From: a virus
DNA length: 57,888 bases
Reading direction: 5' to 3' (one strand)
IMG/VR virus record: IMGVR_UViG_3300008111_000159
Coordinates: 1 to 57,888 of that record
Part shown: positions 18,007 through 26,800 of the stretch, piece by piece
How the letters are laid out: every line of letters begins with the position of its first letter
Position numbering within the stretch: the first letter of the stretch is position 1
Made by a program: the position numbers and the translations under genes
The notes under the pieces: model-generated
Database searches by the model: none
Seen by the model: only the letters and a program-made list of their open reading frames with translations
What the model was told of the DNA's origin: nothing

Positions 18007-19278
18007 ATGAATAAGAATTTTGACTACTTAGGTAATACATTTCAGATACAATTAATAAATCAAATAATCCTTGATAAGGACTTTTCAAGTTCAATCTTGG
18101 ATGTTATTGAGAGTTCATATTTCGATAACAAATACTTTAAAATCATTATTCAAATGATTAAAGAGTATTATGTAAAATATGAATCAACACCAAACTTCGA
18201 AACTTTAGAACAAATTATAAAGTCCGAGGTTAGTCAAGAACTTGTAGCTAAAATTGTTTTAGATACTCTCAATCAAGTAAAAGATGCACCATTAGAAGGA
18301 ACTCAGTTCGTTCAAGAGAAGGCATTGAAATTCTGTAAACAACAAGAGTTACAGAAAGCAATGGACAAGGCACAAAAGATAATCACTGAGGGTGATTTCG
18401 AATCCTACGATAAAGTCGAAGGTCTTGTTAGAGAGGCTCTTCAAGTTGGTGAAATCGAGAAAGGACAATCAGACGTATTCAACGATTTGGAAAATGTTCT
18501 TGTTGAAGATTATAGACACCCAATTCCAATGGGTATTGCAGGAATTGACAAACTACTCAAAGGTGGTTTAGCGAAAGGTGAGATTGGTGTTATCTTGGCA
18601 CCAACAGGTGTTGGTAAGACAACCGTCCTCACAAAAATTTCTAATACAGCTTTCAATATGGGATATAACGTTCTTCAAATATTTTTTGAGGACAACCCAA
18701 AAATTATCCAAAGAAAACATTTTACCATTTGGACTGGCATAGAACCCGATAACTTGGTTTTCCATAAAGAAAAAGTTATGGAAAAAATTACTGAGATTAA
18801 GGAAACGATGCAAAACAAATTAGTTCTTAAGAAATTAGCTTCAGATACAATGACCATGAATCAAATAAAGAATCAGGTCAGAAAAATGATAGCGGATGGA
18901 ACAAGGATTGATATGATAGTAATGGACTATATTGATTGTGTTCTACCAGAATCAAGTGCTAAAGACGAATGGAAAGCCGAAGGTTCAATTATGAGAGCAT
19001 TCGAAGCCATGTGTCATGAACTTGACATAGCTGGTTGGACAGCAACCCAAGGTAATAGAAGTTCAATCTCATCTGAGGTTGTTACTACTGACCAAATGGG
19101 AGGTTCAATTAAGAAAGCCCAAGTCGGTCACGTCATCATAAACGAATTACTTGAAATAGATACGGAATCATCTGTAACCTTCTTAGGTTTTGAAGAACAA
19201 CAAGAAGAAAGAAAAAGAGATAGAGTTAAGGAGCTTCTCGAGAAAAGAAAAGAAAGAGAGCAACAAAAAAATCCATAA
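18007..19278 (+). CDS. Replicative DNA helicase (DnaB/T4 gp41-like)
   Basis: This 423-aa protein has an N-terminal helical domain (about 1-160) and a RecA-like motor domain with Walker A APTGVGKTT at about residues 198-206 and Walker B IDMIVMDYID at about 302-311. A TQGNRSS motif, as in DnaB-family motif H4, follows. The C-terminus (about 400-423) is a highly charged Lys/Arg/Glu helix. The family forms a hexamer that unwinds the fork 5'-3' and recruits primase. A G-rich stretch, AAGGGGGGAA, lies about 17-26 nt before the ATG, too far away for a standard ribosome site. No primase gene lies in the window. Confidence 0.85.
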   Translation: MNKNFDYLGNTFQIQLINQIILDKDFSSSILDVIESSYFDNKYFKIIIQMIKEYYVKYESTPNFETLEQIIKSEVSQELVAKIVLDTLNQVKDAPLEGTQFVQEKALKFCKQQELQKAMDKAQKIITEGDFESYDKVEGLVREALQVGEIEKGQSDVFNDLENVLVEDYRHPIPMGIAGIDKLLKGGLAKGEIGVILAPTGVGKTTVLTKISNTAFNMGYNVLQIFFEDNPKIIQRKHFTIWTGIEPDNLVFHKEKVMEKITEIKETMQNKLVLKKLASDTMTMNQIKNQVRKMIADGTRIDMIVMDYIDCVLPESSAKDEWKAEGSIMRAFEAMCHELDIAGWTATQGNRSSISSEVVTTDQMGGSIKKAQVGHVIINELLEIDTESSVTFLGFEEQQEERKRDRVKELLEKRKEREQQKNP

Positions 19279-19327
19279 TTAAATATCTACTTTATAACAA
19301 AAAAACTTATTTTTTTTTAATTAATTT

Positions 19328-19352
19328 TGTGGTCGGAAAGTGTTCGACCGCA
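19328..19352 (+). promoter_or_regulatory. Hairpin in the nrdJ leader
   Basis: An 8-bp inverted repeat (TGTGGTCG, 19328-19335, with CGACCGCA, 19345-19352, one G-T pair) closes a 9-nt loop. It is the first of two hairpins in the 134-bp helicase-nrdJ gap. It has no T run directly after it, so it is more likely an mRNA structure or protein-binding site than a terminator. No cobalamin-riboswitch core was seen. Confidence 0.45.
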
Positions 19353-19362
19353 TATTTATCAT

Positions 19363-19380
19363 AAAAATCGACGATTTTTT
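19363..19380 (+). terminator. AT-rich hairpin with T run before nrdJ (weak terminator or attenuator)
   Basis: AAAAATC (19363-19369), loop GAC and GATTTTT(T) (19373-19380) form a short AT-rich stem ending in T residues. It lies 32 nt before the ribonucleotide reductase start. It may be a weak terminator of the helicase transcript or an attenuator; the low GC makes it uncertain. Confidence 0.35.
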
Positions 19381-19412
19381 GATAAAAACTTACACAACAA
19401 AAACTACAAAAA

Positions 19413-21275
19413 ATGGACATTTCGAACAGGATTTTATCGGAGATTACAGTATACATGAAGTATGCTAAGTATATTCCCGAACTTAAGAGAAGAGAAACGT
19501 GGCAAGAATTAGTCACAAGAAACATGGAGATGCATATCAAAAAGTATCCCAAACTAGAAGAAGAAATCAGAGAGAACTATAAATACGTTTATAGAAAACA
19601 AGTTCTTCCTTCAATGAGGTCAATGCAATTTGCAGGTAAACCCATTGAAATTTCTCCAAACAGAATTTACAACTGTGCATTTGCACCGATTGATGATTGG
19701 AGAGTATTTTCTGAAATCATGTTCTTACTCTTAGGTGGAACAGGTGTTGGATACTCAGTTCAAAAACACCATGTTGAGTTGTTACCTGAGGTTAGAAAAC
19801 CAAATAAAGAGAGAGGTAGAAGATGGTTAGTTGCAGACTCTATCGAGGGATGGGCTGATGCTGTTAAAGTATTAGTCAAGTCATACTTCTTTGGTGGTTC
19901 TCATATCGAGTTTGATTATAGTGATATCAGACCAAAAGGTGCTAGACTTGTAACATCGGGTGGTAAGGCTCCTGGTCCTCAACCACTGAAAGAATGTCTA
20001 ATCAAATTAGAAGGTATTTTAGAAGCGAAAGAAGATGGAGAAAAATTAACTCCAATCGAAGTTCATGACATGGTATGTCACATTGCGGACGCAGTGTTAG
20101 CTGGTGGTATCAGAAGAGCGGCTTTGATTTGTTTATTCTCAGCAACTGATGAAGATATGATTGGTTGTAAAAGTGGTGCTTGGTGGGAACAAAATCCACA
20201 AAGAGGAAGAGCTAATAACTCAGCAGTATTGATGAGACACAAAATTACAAAGGACTATTTTATGGACCTTTGGAAAAGAATCGAAGCAAGTGGTGCTGGC
20301 GAACCTGGTATCTACTTAAGTAATGACAAAGATTGGGGAACTAACCCATGTTGTGAAATTGCACTTCGTCCTTTCCAATTCTGTAACTTGACTGAAGTGA
20401 ACGTTTCAAATGTCGTATCTCAAGAAGATTACGAAGATAGAGTTAAGGCTGCTTCTTTCATTGGCACTCTTCAGGCAGGATATACTGATTTCCATTATCT
20501 AAGACCAATTTGGCAAAGAACTACAGAAAAAGATGCCCTTATTGGTATCTCAATGACAGGAATTGGCTCAGGAGCGGTTATGGGTCTCAACATGAAATCA
20601 GCGGCTAAAGTGGTAAAAGAAGAAAATGAAAGAGTAACATCCCTAATTGGTATTAATAAGTCGGCTAGAACCACAACAGTAAAACCGGCAGGAACTACCT
20701 CACTAACACTTGGAACTTCATCAGGTATTCACGCATGGCATAACGATTACTATATCAGAAGAGTTAGAGTTGGTAAAAACGAAGCAATATACACACACCT
20801 AAAGAATAATCATCCTGAACTTGTTGAAGATGAATATTTCAGACCACATGACACTGCAGTTATTAGTATACCACAAAAGGCACCTGAAGGGTCTATCTTA
20901 AGAAATGAATCACCCATTCAACTCTTAGAAAGAGTTAAAAAGGTTCAACAAGAATGGATTAAACCAGGTCATAGAAATGGTTCAAATGCACATAACGTAT
21001 CTGCAACAGTTTCTATTCGTGAACATGAATGGCCGGCAGTTGGTGAATGGATGTGGGAAAATAAGGAACATTATAATGGACTTTCAGTTTTACCTTACAA
21101 TGGTGGAACATATATTCAAGCACCTTTTGAAGATTGCACAAAAGAAAAATACGAAGAGCTATTACAAACGCTAAAAGATGTTGATTTGTCAAAAATTGTT
21201 GAAAATGATGATGATACTGATTTAAGTGGAGAACTAGCATGTGCTGGAGGAGCTTGTGAGATTACATTGGTATAA
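19413..21275 (+). CDS. nrdJ: Class II (adenosylcobalamin-dependent) ribonucleotide reductase
   Basis: This 620-aa protein follows the monomeric class II ribonucleoside-triphosphate reductase pattern (about 740 aa in Lactobacillus, shorter in phages). Cys88 (NRIYNCAF) and Cys324 fit the active-site redox pair. Cys313 in NPCCEIALRPFQFCN fits the thiyl-radical cysteine, with Glu315 two residues on; the 11-residue spacing to Cys324 matches the family. The C-terminal ACAGGACEI gives the CxxxxC tail (610/615) that re-reduces the active site. It makes deoxyribonucleotides for phage DNA without oxygen or a small subunit but needs host cobalamin. It is followed by the DUF5522-like gene after 3 bp. Confidence 0.88.
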   Translation: MDISNRILSEITVYMKYAKYIPELKRRETWQELVTRNMEMHIKKYPKLEEEIRENYKYVYRKQVLPSMRSMQFAGKPIEISPNRIYNCAFAPIDDWRVFSEIMFLLLGGTGVGYSVQKHHVELLPEVRKPNKERGRRWLVADSIEGWADAVKVLVKSYFFGGSHIEFDYSDIRPKGARLVTSGGKAPGPQPLKECLIKLEGILEAKEDGEKLTPIEVHDMVCHIADAVLAGGIRRAALICLFSATDEDMIGCKSGAWWEQNPQRGRANNSAVLMRHKITKDYFMDLWKRIEASGAGEPGIYLSNDKDWGTNPCCEIALRPFQFCNLTEVNVSNVVSQEDYEDRVKAASFIGTLQAGYTDFHYLRPIWQRTTEKDALIGISMTGIGSGAVMGLNMKSAAKVVKEENERVTSLIGINKSARTTTVKPAGTTSLTLGTSSGIHAWHNDYYIRRVRVGKNEAIYTHLKNNHPELVEDEYFRPHDTAVISIPQKAPEGSILRNESPIQLLERVKKVQQEWIKPGHRNGSNAHNVSATVSIREHEWPAVGEWMWENKEHYNGLSVLPYNGGTYIQAPFEDCTKEKYEELLQTLKDVDLSKIVENDDDTDLSGELACAGGACEITLV

Positions 21276-21278
21276 CCT

Positions 21279-21467
21279 ATGAAAAATAATGAAGATAAAA
21301 GGGTCGAGCCTAAAAAACTTGACCCTTCTTATTTCTACGAAGAGAACGGTAGAATAGTGTTCACAGAGAATTATCACACTAACAGAGGATATTGTTGTGG
21401 AAATAATTGTAGACATTGTCCATTCGAACCGAGAGCTGAAAGAGGAAATACTATATTAAAAAAATAA
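21279..21467 (+). CDS. Small Cys-rich DUF5522-like protein
   Basis: This 62-aa protein contains the motif YCCGNNCRHCPFEP at residues 38-51, preceded by SYFYEENGRIVFTENYH. That is the hallmark of DUF5522, short proteins common in Bacteroidota. The four cysteines could bind a metal. Function is unknown. It starts 3 bp after nrdJ, so it is probably co-transcribed; an accessory role in nucleotide metabolism is inference. Its presence supports a Bacteroidota host or past acquisition from one. Confidence 0.75.
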   Translation: MKNNEDKRVEPKKLDPSYFYEENGRIVFTENYHTNRGYCCGNNCRHCPFEPRAERGNTILKK

Positions 21468-21475
21468 TCCAACTA

Positions 21476-21483
21476 TATTTATA
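21476..21483 (+). promoter_or_regulatory. TATTTATA box upstream of the gp25-like gene
   Basis: TATTTATA ends only 4 nt before the ATG at 21488, where the baseplate block resumes after the DNA-metabolism genes. If it is a -10-type late promoter, the transcript would be almost leaderless. Confidence 0.4.
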
Positions 21484-21487
21484 CAAT

Positions 21488-21958
21488 ATGGCAGATGGAA
21501 TTACATATGGTATAAATTTCCCCTTTAGGGATTCGAGGAAAGGAGACTACTTAGCACTTACTGAATTTGAGGCTCAGGAAATCAAAGCTGACCTTCTACA
21601 TTTAATTCTTACAAGAAAGGGTTCGAGATATTTTCTACCAGAATTCGGAACGAGACTTTATGAATTTATATTTGAACCTTTCGATGGGTTGACATTTGCA
21701 GCAATCGAATCAGATATCAGAGATGCGGTTTCCCAATTTATGCCAGAGTTACTTTTGAATAATATAACAATAGAACCTGCTGATATCCAAGAGGAAATCG
21801 ATTCAGCCAATACTCCAAACATCGCAGGTCCTGGTGATATATCAATATATCGTTTCCCGGGTAAAGGGACTTCTGAATATACCGCAAAATTAAGAATTGA
21901 CTATTCAACCGAAAGGAATGCGTTTGGTCAAAGTGATTTTATAATTGTCAATATTTAA
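21488..21958 (+). CDS. Baseplate wedge protein gp25-like (GPW/gp25 family)
   Basis: This 156-aa protein has the gp25 core: an N-terminal GINFPFRDS strand, the helix VEAxEIKADLLHLILT-type segment, then RKGSRYFLPEFGTRLYEFIF, corresponding to the family's G-S-R-x-x-x-P-x-F-G and 'EP' motif (FEPFDG). In T4, gp25 sits in the inner baseplate wedge and helps nucleate the sheath. A Gly/Pro-rich insertion near 110-130 is longer than in T4. It is followed after 5 bp by the gp6-like gene, the order found in many contractile systems. Confidence 0.88.
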   Translation: MADGITYGINFPFRDSRKGDYLALTEFEAQEIKADLLHLILTRKGSRYFLPEFGTRLYEFIFEPFDGLTFAAIESDIRDAVSQFMPELLLNNITIEPADIQEEIDSANTPNIAGPGDISIYRFPGKGTSEYTAKLRIDYSTERNAFGQSDFIIVNI

Positions 21959-21963
21959 AATAG

Positions 21964-23763
21964 ATGGCGAACAGAAAAATATCATATACTACAAGAGATT
22001 ATCAAGCAATAAGAACCGAGCTTCTTAATTACGTCAGAACATTCTACCCTGAATTAATTCAGGACTTTAATGATGCATCTGTTTTTTCAGTGTTCTTAGA
22101 CATGAATGCCGCGATTGCCGACAATTTACATTACAATATCGATAGAAGTATTCAAGAAACAGTATTACAATACGCACAACAAAGGTCATCTGTTTATAAC
22201 ATAGCAAGAACTTATGGATTAAAGGTTCCTGGTCAAAGACCTTCAGTTGCACTTGTTGACTTTTCAATTACCGTTCCAGCCTTTGGAGACAAAGAAGATG
22301 AAAGATACCTCGGAGTTTTAACGAGAGGTTCACAGTTTACCGGTGGTGGGATTGTTTTTGAAAATATTAATGATATTGATTTTGCATCACCATACAACTC
22401 TCAAGGTTTTCCAAACAGATTGAAGATACCAAATTTCAACGCAAACAATGTCTTGATAAATTATACAATTACCAAGAGAGAACTTGTCGTAAATGGTATA
22501 AGACCATTCTTAGAGTTATTCCTACCTGAAAAAAATGTTCTAGGTATCACAAGTGTATTGTTGAAAAATGGAACTGAATATACTAACATCCCTTCAGTTG
22601 CTGAATTCTTGGGGGCACAGAATAGGTGGTATGAAGTTGACTCATTGGCCGAAGACAGAATCTTTGTTGAAGACCCGACCAAAGTTTCAGACCAGCCTGG
22701 TATAAAAGTAGGAAGATATATTCAAACTCAGAATAGGTTTATTTCAGAATACACAGCCGAAGGATTCAAAAAATTAACTTTCGGAGGCGGAACAAATACC
22801 GCACAAGATGCATTAGATGAATTTACAACTTTAGGTTTGACTGCTGAAATACAAAGATACTCTAATAATATGTCTTTGGGTGCGGCTTTAGTCCCTAATT
22901 CGACACTGTTTATTCAATATAGAATCGGTGGTGGATTGGCAACAAACTTGGGAACAAATGTAATCAATCAAATCGGAACGGTTTCGTTTTATGTTAACGG
23001 ACCATCAGAATCGACTAATTCGTCAGTGGTTAACTCATTGAGATGTAATAACGTAACAGCAGCTGTTGGAGGTGCTGGAGTTCCAACAGTAGAAGAGGTT
23101 AGAAACTATGTTTCATTCAACTTTTCGGCACAAAAAAGAGCTGTTACGGTTCAAGATTATGAATCATTGATAAGAACAATGCCATCACAATATGGTGCAC
23201 CTGCCAAAGTTTCAATTACCGAAAATGATAATAAGATTCTCATCCAATTATTATCATATGACACCTCAGGAAAACTAACAAGTATTGTCTCAAACACGTT
23301 GAGACAAAATGTTGCAACTTATCTTTCTAATTACAGAATGATGAACGACTATATTTCGATTTTGACTGCAGAAGTAATTGACCTTTCTTTTGAAATTTCA
23401 ATTGTTCTCGACTCCGCACAAAATTCAGGACAAGTTATTACCGCTGTAGTGGATAGAATCTCTGCATACATGGACCCACTCGGAAGAGAAATGGGTCAGA
23501 ATGTAAATTTATCTGAACTCGAAAGTATTGTTCAAAACCAAAACGGAGTTCTGACAGTTGCTGACGTAAAAGTTTTTAATAAAGTAGGTGGTCAATATTC
23601 TTCAGCCGAAACGTCAATGGAATATTCAGACCCAGAAACAAAACAGATACAACCTGTAGACAATACAATCTTTGCACAACCCTCACAGGTTTACCAAGTT
23701 AGATACCCAACAAAAGATATCAAAATCTTAGTTAAGAATTTCCAATCTGTAACCTTTTCTTAA
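21964..23763 (+). CDS. Baseplate wedge protein gp6-like (Baseplate_J family)
   Basis: This 599-aa protein opens with the typical gp6/J segment: TTRDYQAIRTELLNYVRTFY, then DASVFSVFLDMNAAIADNLH and a helical SIQETVLQYAQQRSSVYNIA stretch. The central region holds the VTVQDYESLIRTMPSQYG motif at about 395-415, also shared with T4 gp6 and gpJ. The C-terminal part alternates strands and helices. In T4, gp6 forms the inner ring that holds the wedges together. Pairing with the gp25-like gene gives strong context. Confidence 0.88.
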   Translation: MANRKISYTTRDYQAIRTELLNYVRTFYPELIQDFNDASVFSVFLDMNAAIADNLHYNIDRSIQETVLQYAQQRSSVYNIARTYGLKVPGQRPSVALVDFSITVPAFGDKEDERYLGVLTRGSQFTGGGIVFENINDIDFASPYNSQGFPNRLKIPNFNANNVLINYTITKRELVVNGIRPFLELFLPEKNVLGITSVLLKNGTEYTNIPSVAEFLGAQNRWYEVDSLAEDRIFVEDPTKVSDQPGIKVGRYIQTQNRFISEYTAEGFKKLTFGGGTNTAQDALDEFTTLGLTAEIQRYSNNMSLGAALVPNSTLFIQYRIGGGLATNLGTNVINQIGTVSFYVNGPSESTNSSVVNSLRCNNVTAAVGGAGVPTVEEVRNYVSFNFSAQKRAVTVQDYESLIRTMPSQYGAPAKVSITENDNKILIQLLSYDTSGKLTSIVSNTLRQNVATYLSNYRMMNDYISILTAEVIDLSFEISIVLDSAQNSGQVITAVVDRISAYMDPLGREMGQNVNLSELESIVQNQNGVLTVADVKVFNKVGGQYSSAETSMEYSDPETKQIQPVDNTIFAQPSQVYQVRYPTKDIKILVKNFQSVTFS

Positions 23764-23785
23764 TTAGTTTATTTCGTAATCAATT

Positions 23786-23801
23786 CACTTATTTTTAAGT
23801 G
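23786..23801 (+). other. Short hairpin in the gp6-23858 gap
   Basis: CACTTA (23786-23791), loop TTTT and TAAGTG (23796-23801) form a 6-bp stem. No T run follows, so it is a weak terminator candidate at best. It lies 36 nt before a TATTTATT box. Confidence 0.3.
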
Positions 23802-23836
23802 GTGTGTGATTTCGTCTTTGAAAATTACAGTTAAAC

Positions 23837-23844
23837 TATTTATT
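23837..23844 (+). promoter_or_regulatory. TATTTATT box upstream of the gene at 23858
   Basis: TATTTATT ends 13 nt before ATG 23858, in the 94-bp gap after the gp6-like gene. It belongs to the recurring box series in this window. Confidence 0.4.
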
Positions 23845-23857
23845 GAAAAACTAGTTG

Positions 23858-26800
23858 ATGGGTCAATCCTATAGAATAAGAACCGAATTAGGTGTAAACA
23901 AAACAATTAATGTTCAACTCGACCAAGACTTTGAATTTTTAGAAATTCTGTCTTTGACAATACAACAAACGGATGTTTATATAAGAGCTTGTGCTGATTA
24001 CGGTGTGGTTGTAGGAAGAGTTACTGCTAATAACGGATTTGGATTACCCAACGCAAGGGTCTCGGTTTTTGTTCCTATCACTGAGGTAGACCAATCGAAC
24101 CCTATCATTTCAAGTATATATCCTTATAAGTCTCCTGAAGACAAAAATGAAGATGGATATCGATACAATCTCCTACCTTACGAAAGGTCACATAGCGGAC
24201 ACAATCCTACAGGAACTTTACCAAGTAGGCTTGATGCATTGACCGCGTCTACGGTTGTTGAGTTATACGATAGGTATTACAAATTTACCGCAAAAACAAA
24301 CGAAAGTGGGGACTACATGATAATGGGAGTTCCGGTTGGTAATCAACAATTTGTGATGGACGTTGATTTGTCGGACATGGGTGAATTCTCATTGACACCA
24401 CAAGATTTAATTAGAATTGGAAGGGCAACGGAATCACAAGTGGCGGGAAATAGATTTAGAAGCTCAACTGATTTGAATTCTCTTCCTCAAATTGTAAATT
24501 TGAATAGAACAATTGAAGTTAGTCCTTTATGGGGTGACCCTGATGTTTGTCAAATAGCAATCAACCGACTTGATTTTGATTTGAGGGATGATGCAAACAT
24601 TGACATACAGCCTACTTCTGTTTTCATGGGTTCGGTTTATTCCACACCTGACAAGTTTAGGTTAAGACCCGATTTGAAATTAGGTTCTATAACAATAAGG
24701 GGTGGTAAACCGAGAGATAATTTCGGTAACCTATGTTCACTTGTTGCAGGACCTGGTCAAATACTTGCAGTAAGACAAACAATTAATACTGACTTGAGCG
24801 GCAATCCAATTCTTGAAGAATACAGATTGGAACAAAGTGGAAATTTAATAGACGAAAATGGGGTATGGTTGGTAGAACTCCCAATGAATTTGGATTATTT
24901 AGTCACAAACGAGTTTGGTGAAAAAATTCTATCAAACGACCCAACGATTGGAATTCCCACTAAGGGAAAATATAGATTTAAAATTAAATGGCAACAATCA
25001 AATAGTCTAAGTGAATCTGTCAAAAGACCGTATTTTTTAGTTCCAAACGTTAGAGAGTATGGTTGGAGTAGCACTGCGGTTGACCCAAACAATCCTAATG
25101 TTAACCCTCCTTTACAACAAAGAAATCAACTAAAAAGTTCTTATTATTTTGGGCTAGATTGGTCAGGTTATACTAACGGGTTTTCTGTTCAGGACGCAAC
25201 AACAAAACTTAATGAGATGATAAACTGTGAAGACACATTTTATCAATTCGAATATAATAGAGTTTATACAGTTTCAGGTTTGATAGACCAATATAAAGAT
25301 GGGGGTAGAGGAAGGTTTATAGGAATCAAAGAAATTGATGATGATTCATGTTCTGACACAGTGAATAAATTTCCGGTAAACGAAGGGTTCAAAAACTTTG
25401 ACTTTTTATTTTTTATTGTCTCACTTTTACTTCAACTCCTTCAGATTGTTTCAATCCCACTTTTAATTGCACTCCATTTTATAGTCTTCTTTTTAAATCT
25501 TTTGTTGGGTTTGAAAAATATCCTTATTGGTTTATTTGCGGCTTTAGTTGGATATCATTTATACCTTTTCGGAAAAGGTGTTATTAAAGGTATTAAACTT
25601 TATATTGAAGCTGGTAAGTTAACTGCGGCTGGTGCAAACTTGGTTGGAACTGGAGTTGCATCTATTGCTGGTGCTGCTTTAAAATTTTTGGCAGGTCAAA
25701 AAACTACAGAAGCAAAAGATACTTTAGCAATTGCAGGGAAAAACTTAGCAATTTCAATAAAATATGGATTATCTATTTTTGCTATAAATAAAATATACCA
25801 AATTTTCCGAGGTCAGAAAATAAAAGTTATATCCCTACCGGTATTAACATATCCAGACTGCCAAGGTTGCGAGTGTAAACCAAAAGATATATCTCAAGAC
25901 CAATCATTAACATCAAGTCAAAGTGGATTACTCTCAAGATTCTCAGATTCAATTCAATATTATGAAAAATTATTAGCAAGCCCTTATGTTCAGTCGTTCG
26001 ATGAGGATAGTAGAGATGCGGTGGCACTTGCATTCGCAAGTGCTGCGGGTGGAAATGACGGTGACCCATTCAGTAGAAACTCATACAAGGTTATGGATTC
26101 AGGGGATGATGGTAGTATTTTTATAGATGGTTGTCCTGTTGATTTTTTCGCTTACTCAAATTATCTCCCCTTAGGTGAAAGAGTTAATATTTTTAACACG
26201 AGAAAAAAATATTTTGATGGTGTTAATCGTATCAAAGTTACATTTAATTCACCAAATAATTTGGTTAATCACTTGGATAATACACTTACAATCTTTTTGT
26301 CAGACAAACTTGAAACTGGCACATTGTTAAGTTTTGTTAACCCCTTAGATACAACCGACGTTAACTTTAATTTCACAGGAAATACACCACAAACAAGTGG
26401 TATTTATGGACAGGCTCTTAATCCTGGTCCATCAACATATAATGTGGGATATTGTGACCCTAACAACCCTTATAGTAACCTCACAACAACCTACCAATTA
26501 AATAGAGGTTCCGAGATAACGGGGTATACATATCCGGCGGATATCGAATATTATCAAGTAATTACTGCACTAACAATAAATCAAGCGATAAACTTATTTG
26601 GTGGAGCTCCAGATGAATCTTTACCGCAAATTGTAAATTCAGGGACGGTTATTATTGGAAATAATCAGAAACACATTAAAATTCTTGGTATTTGTATCAA
26701 CACTGGTTGGCTCAACGGATATTACACCAACGAAATTCCTTATTCACAAATTTTCCAAGATTATGGAAATCAGTATATCACAATCTTACAAAGAGGTGTT

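Noticed and set aside
19279-19412. Cobalamin riboswitch upstream of the B12-dependent reductase
   Set aside because: The gap is short and shows only two simple hairpins; no B12-box-like core or multi-stem layout was seen.
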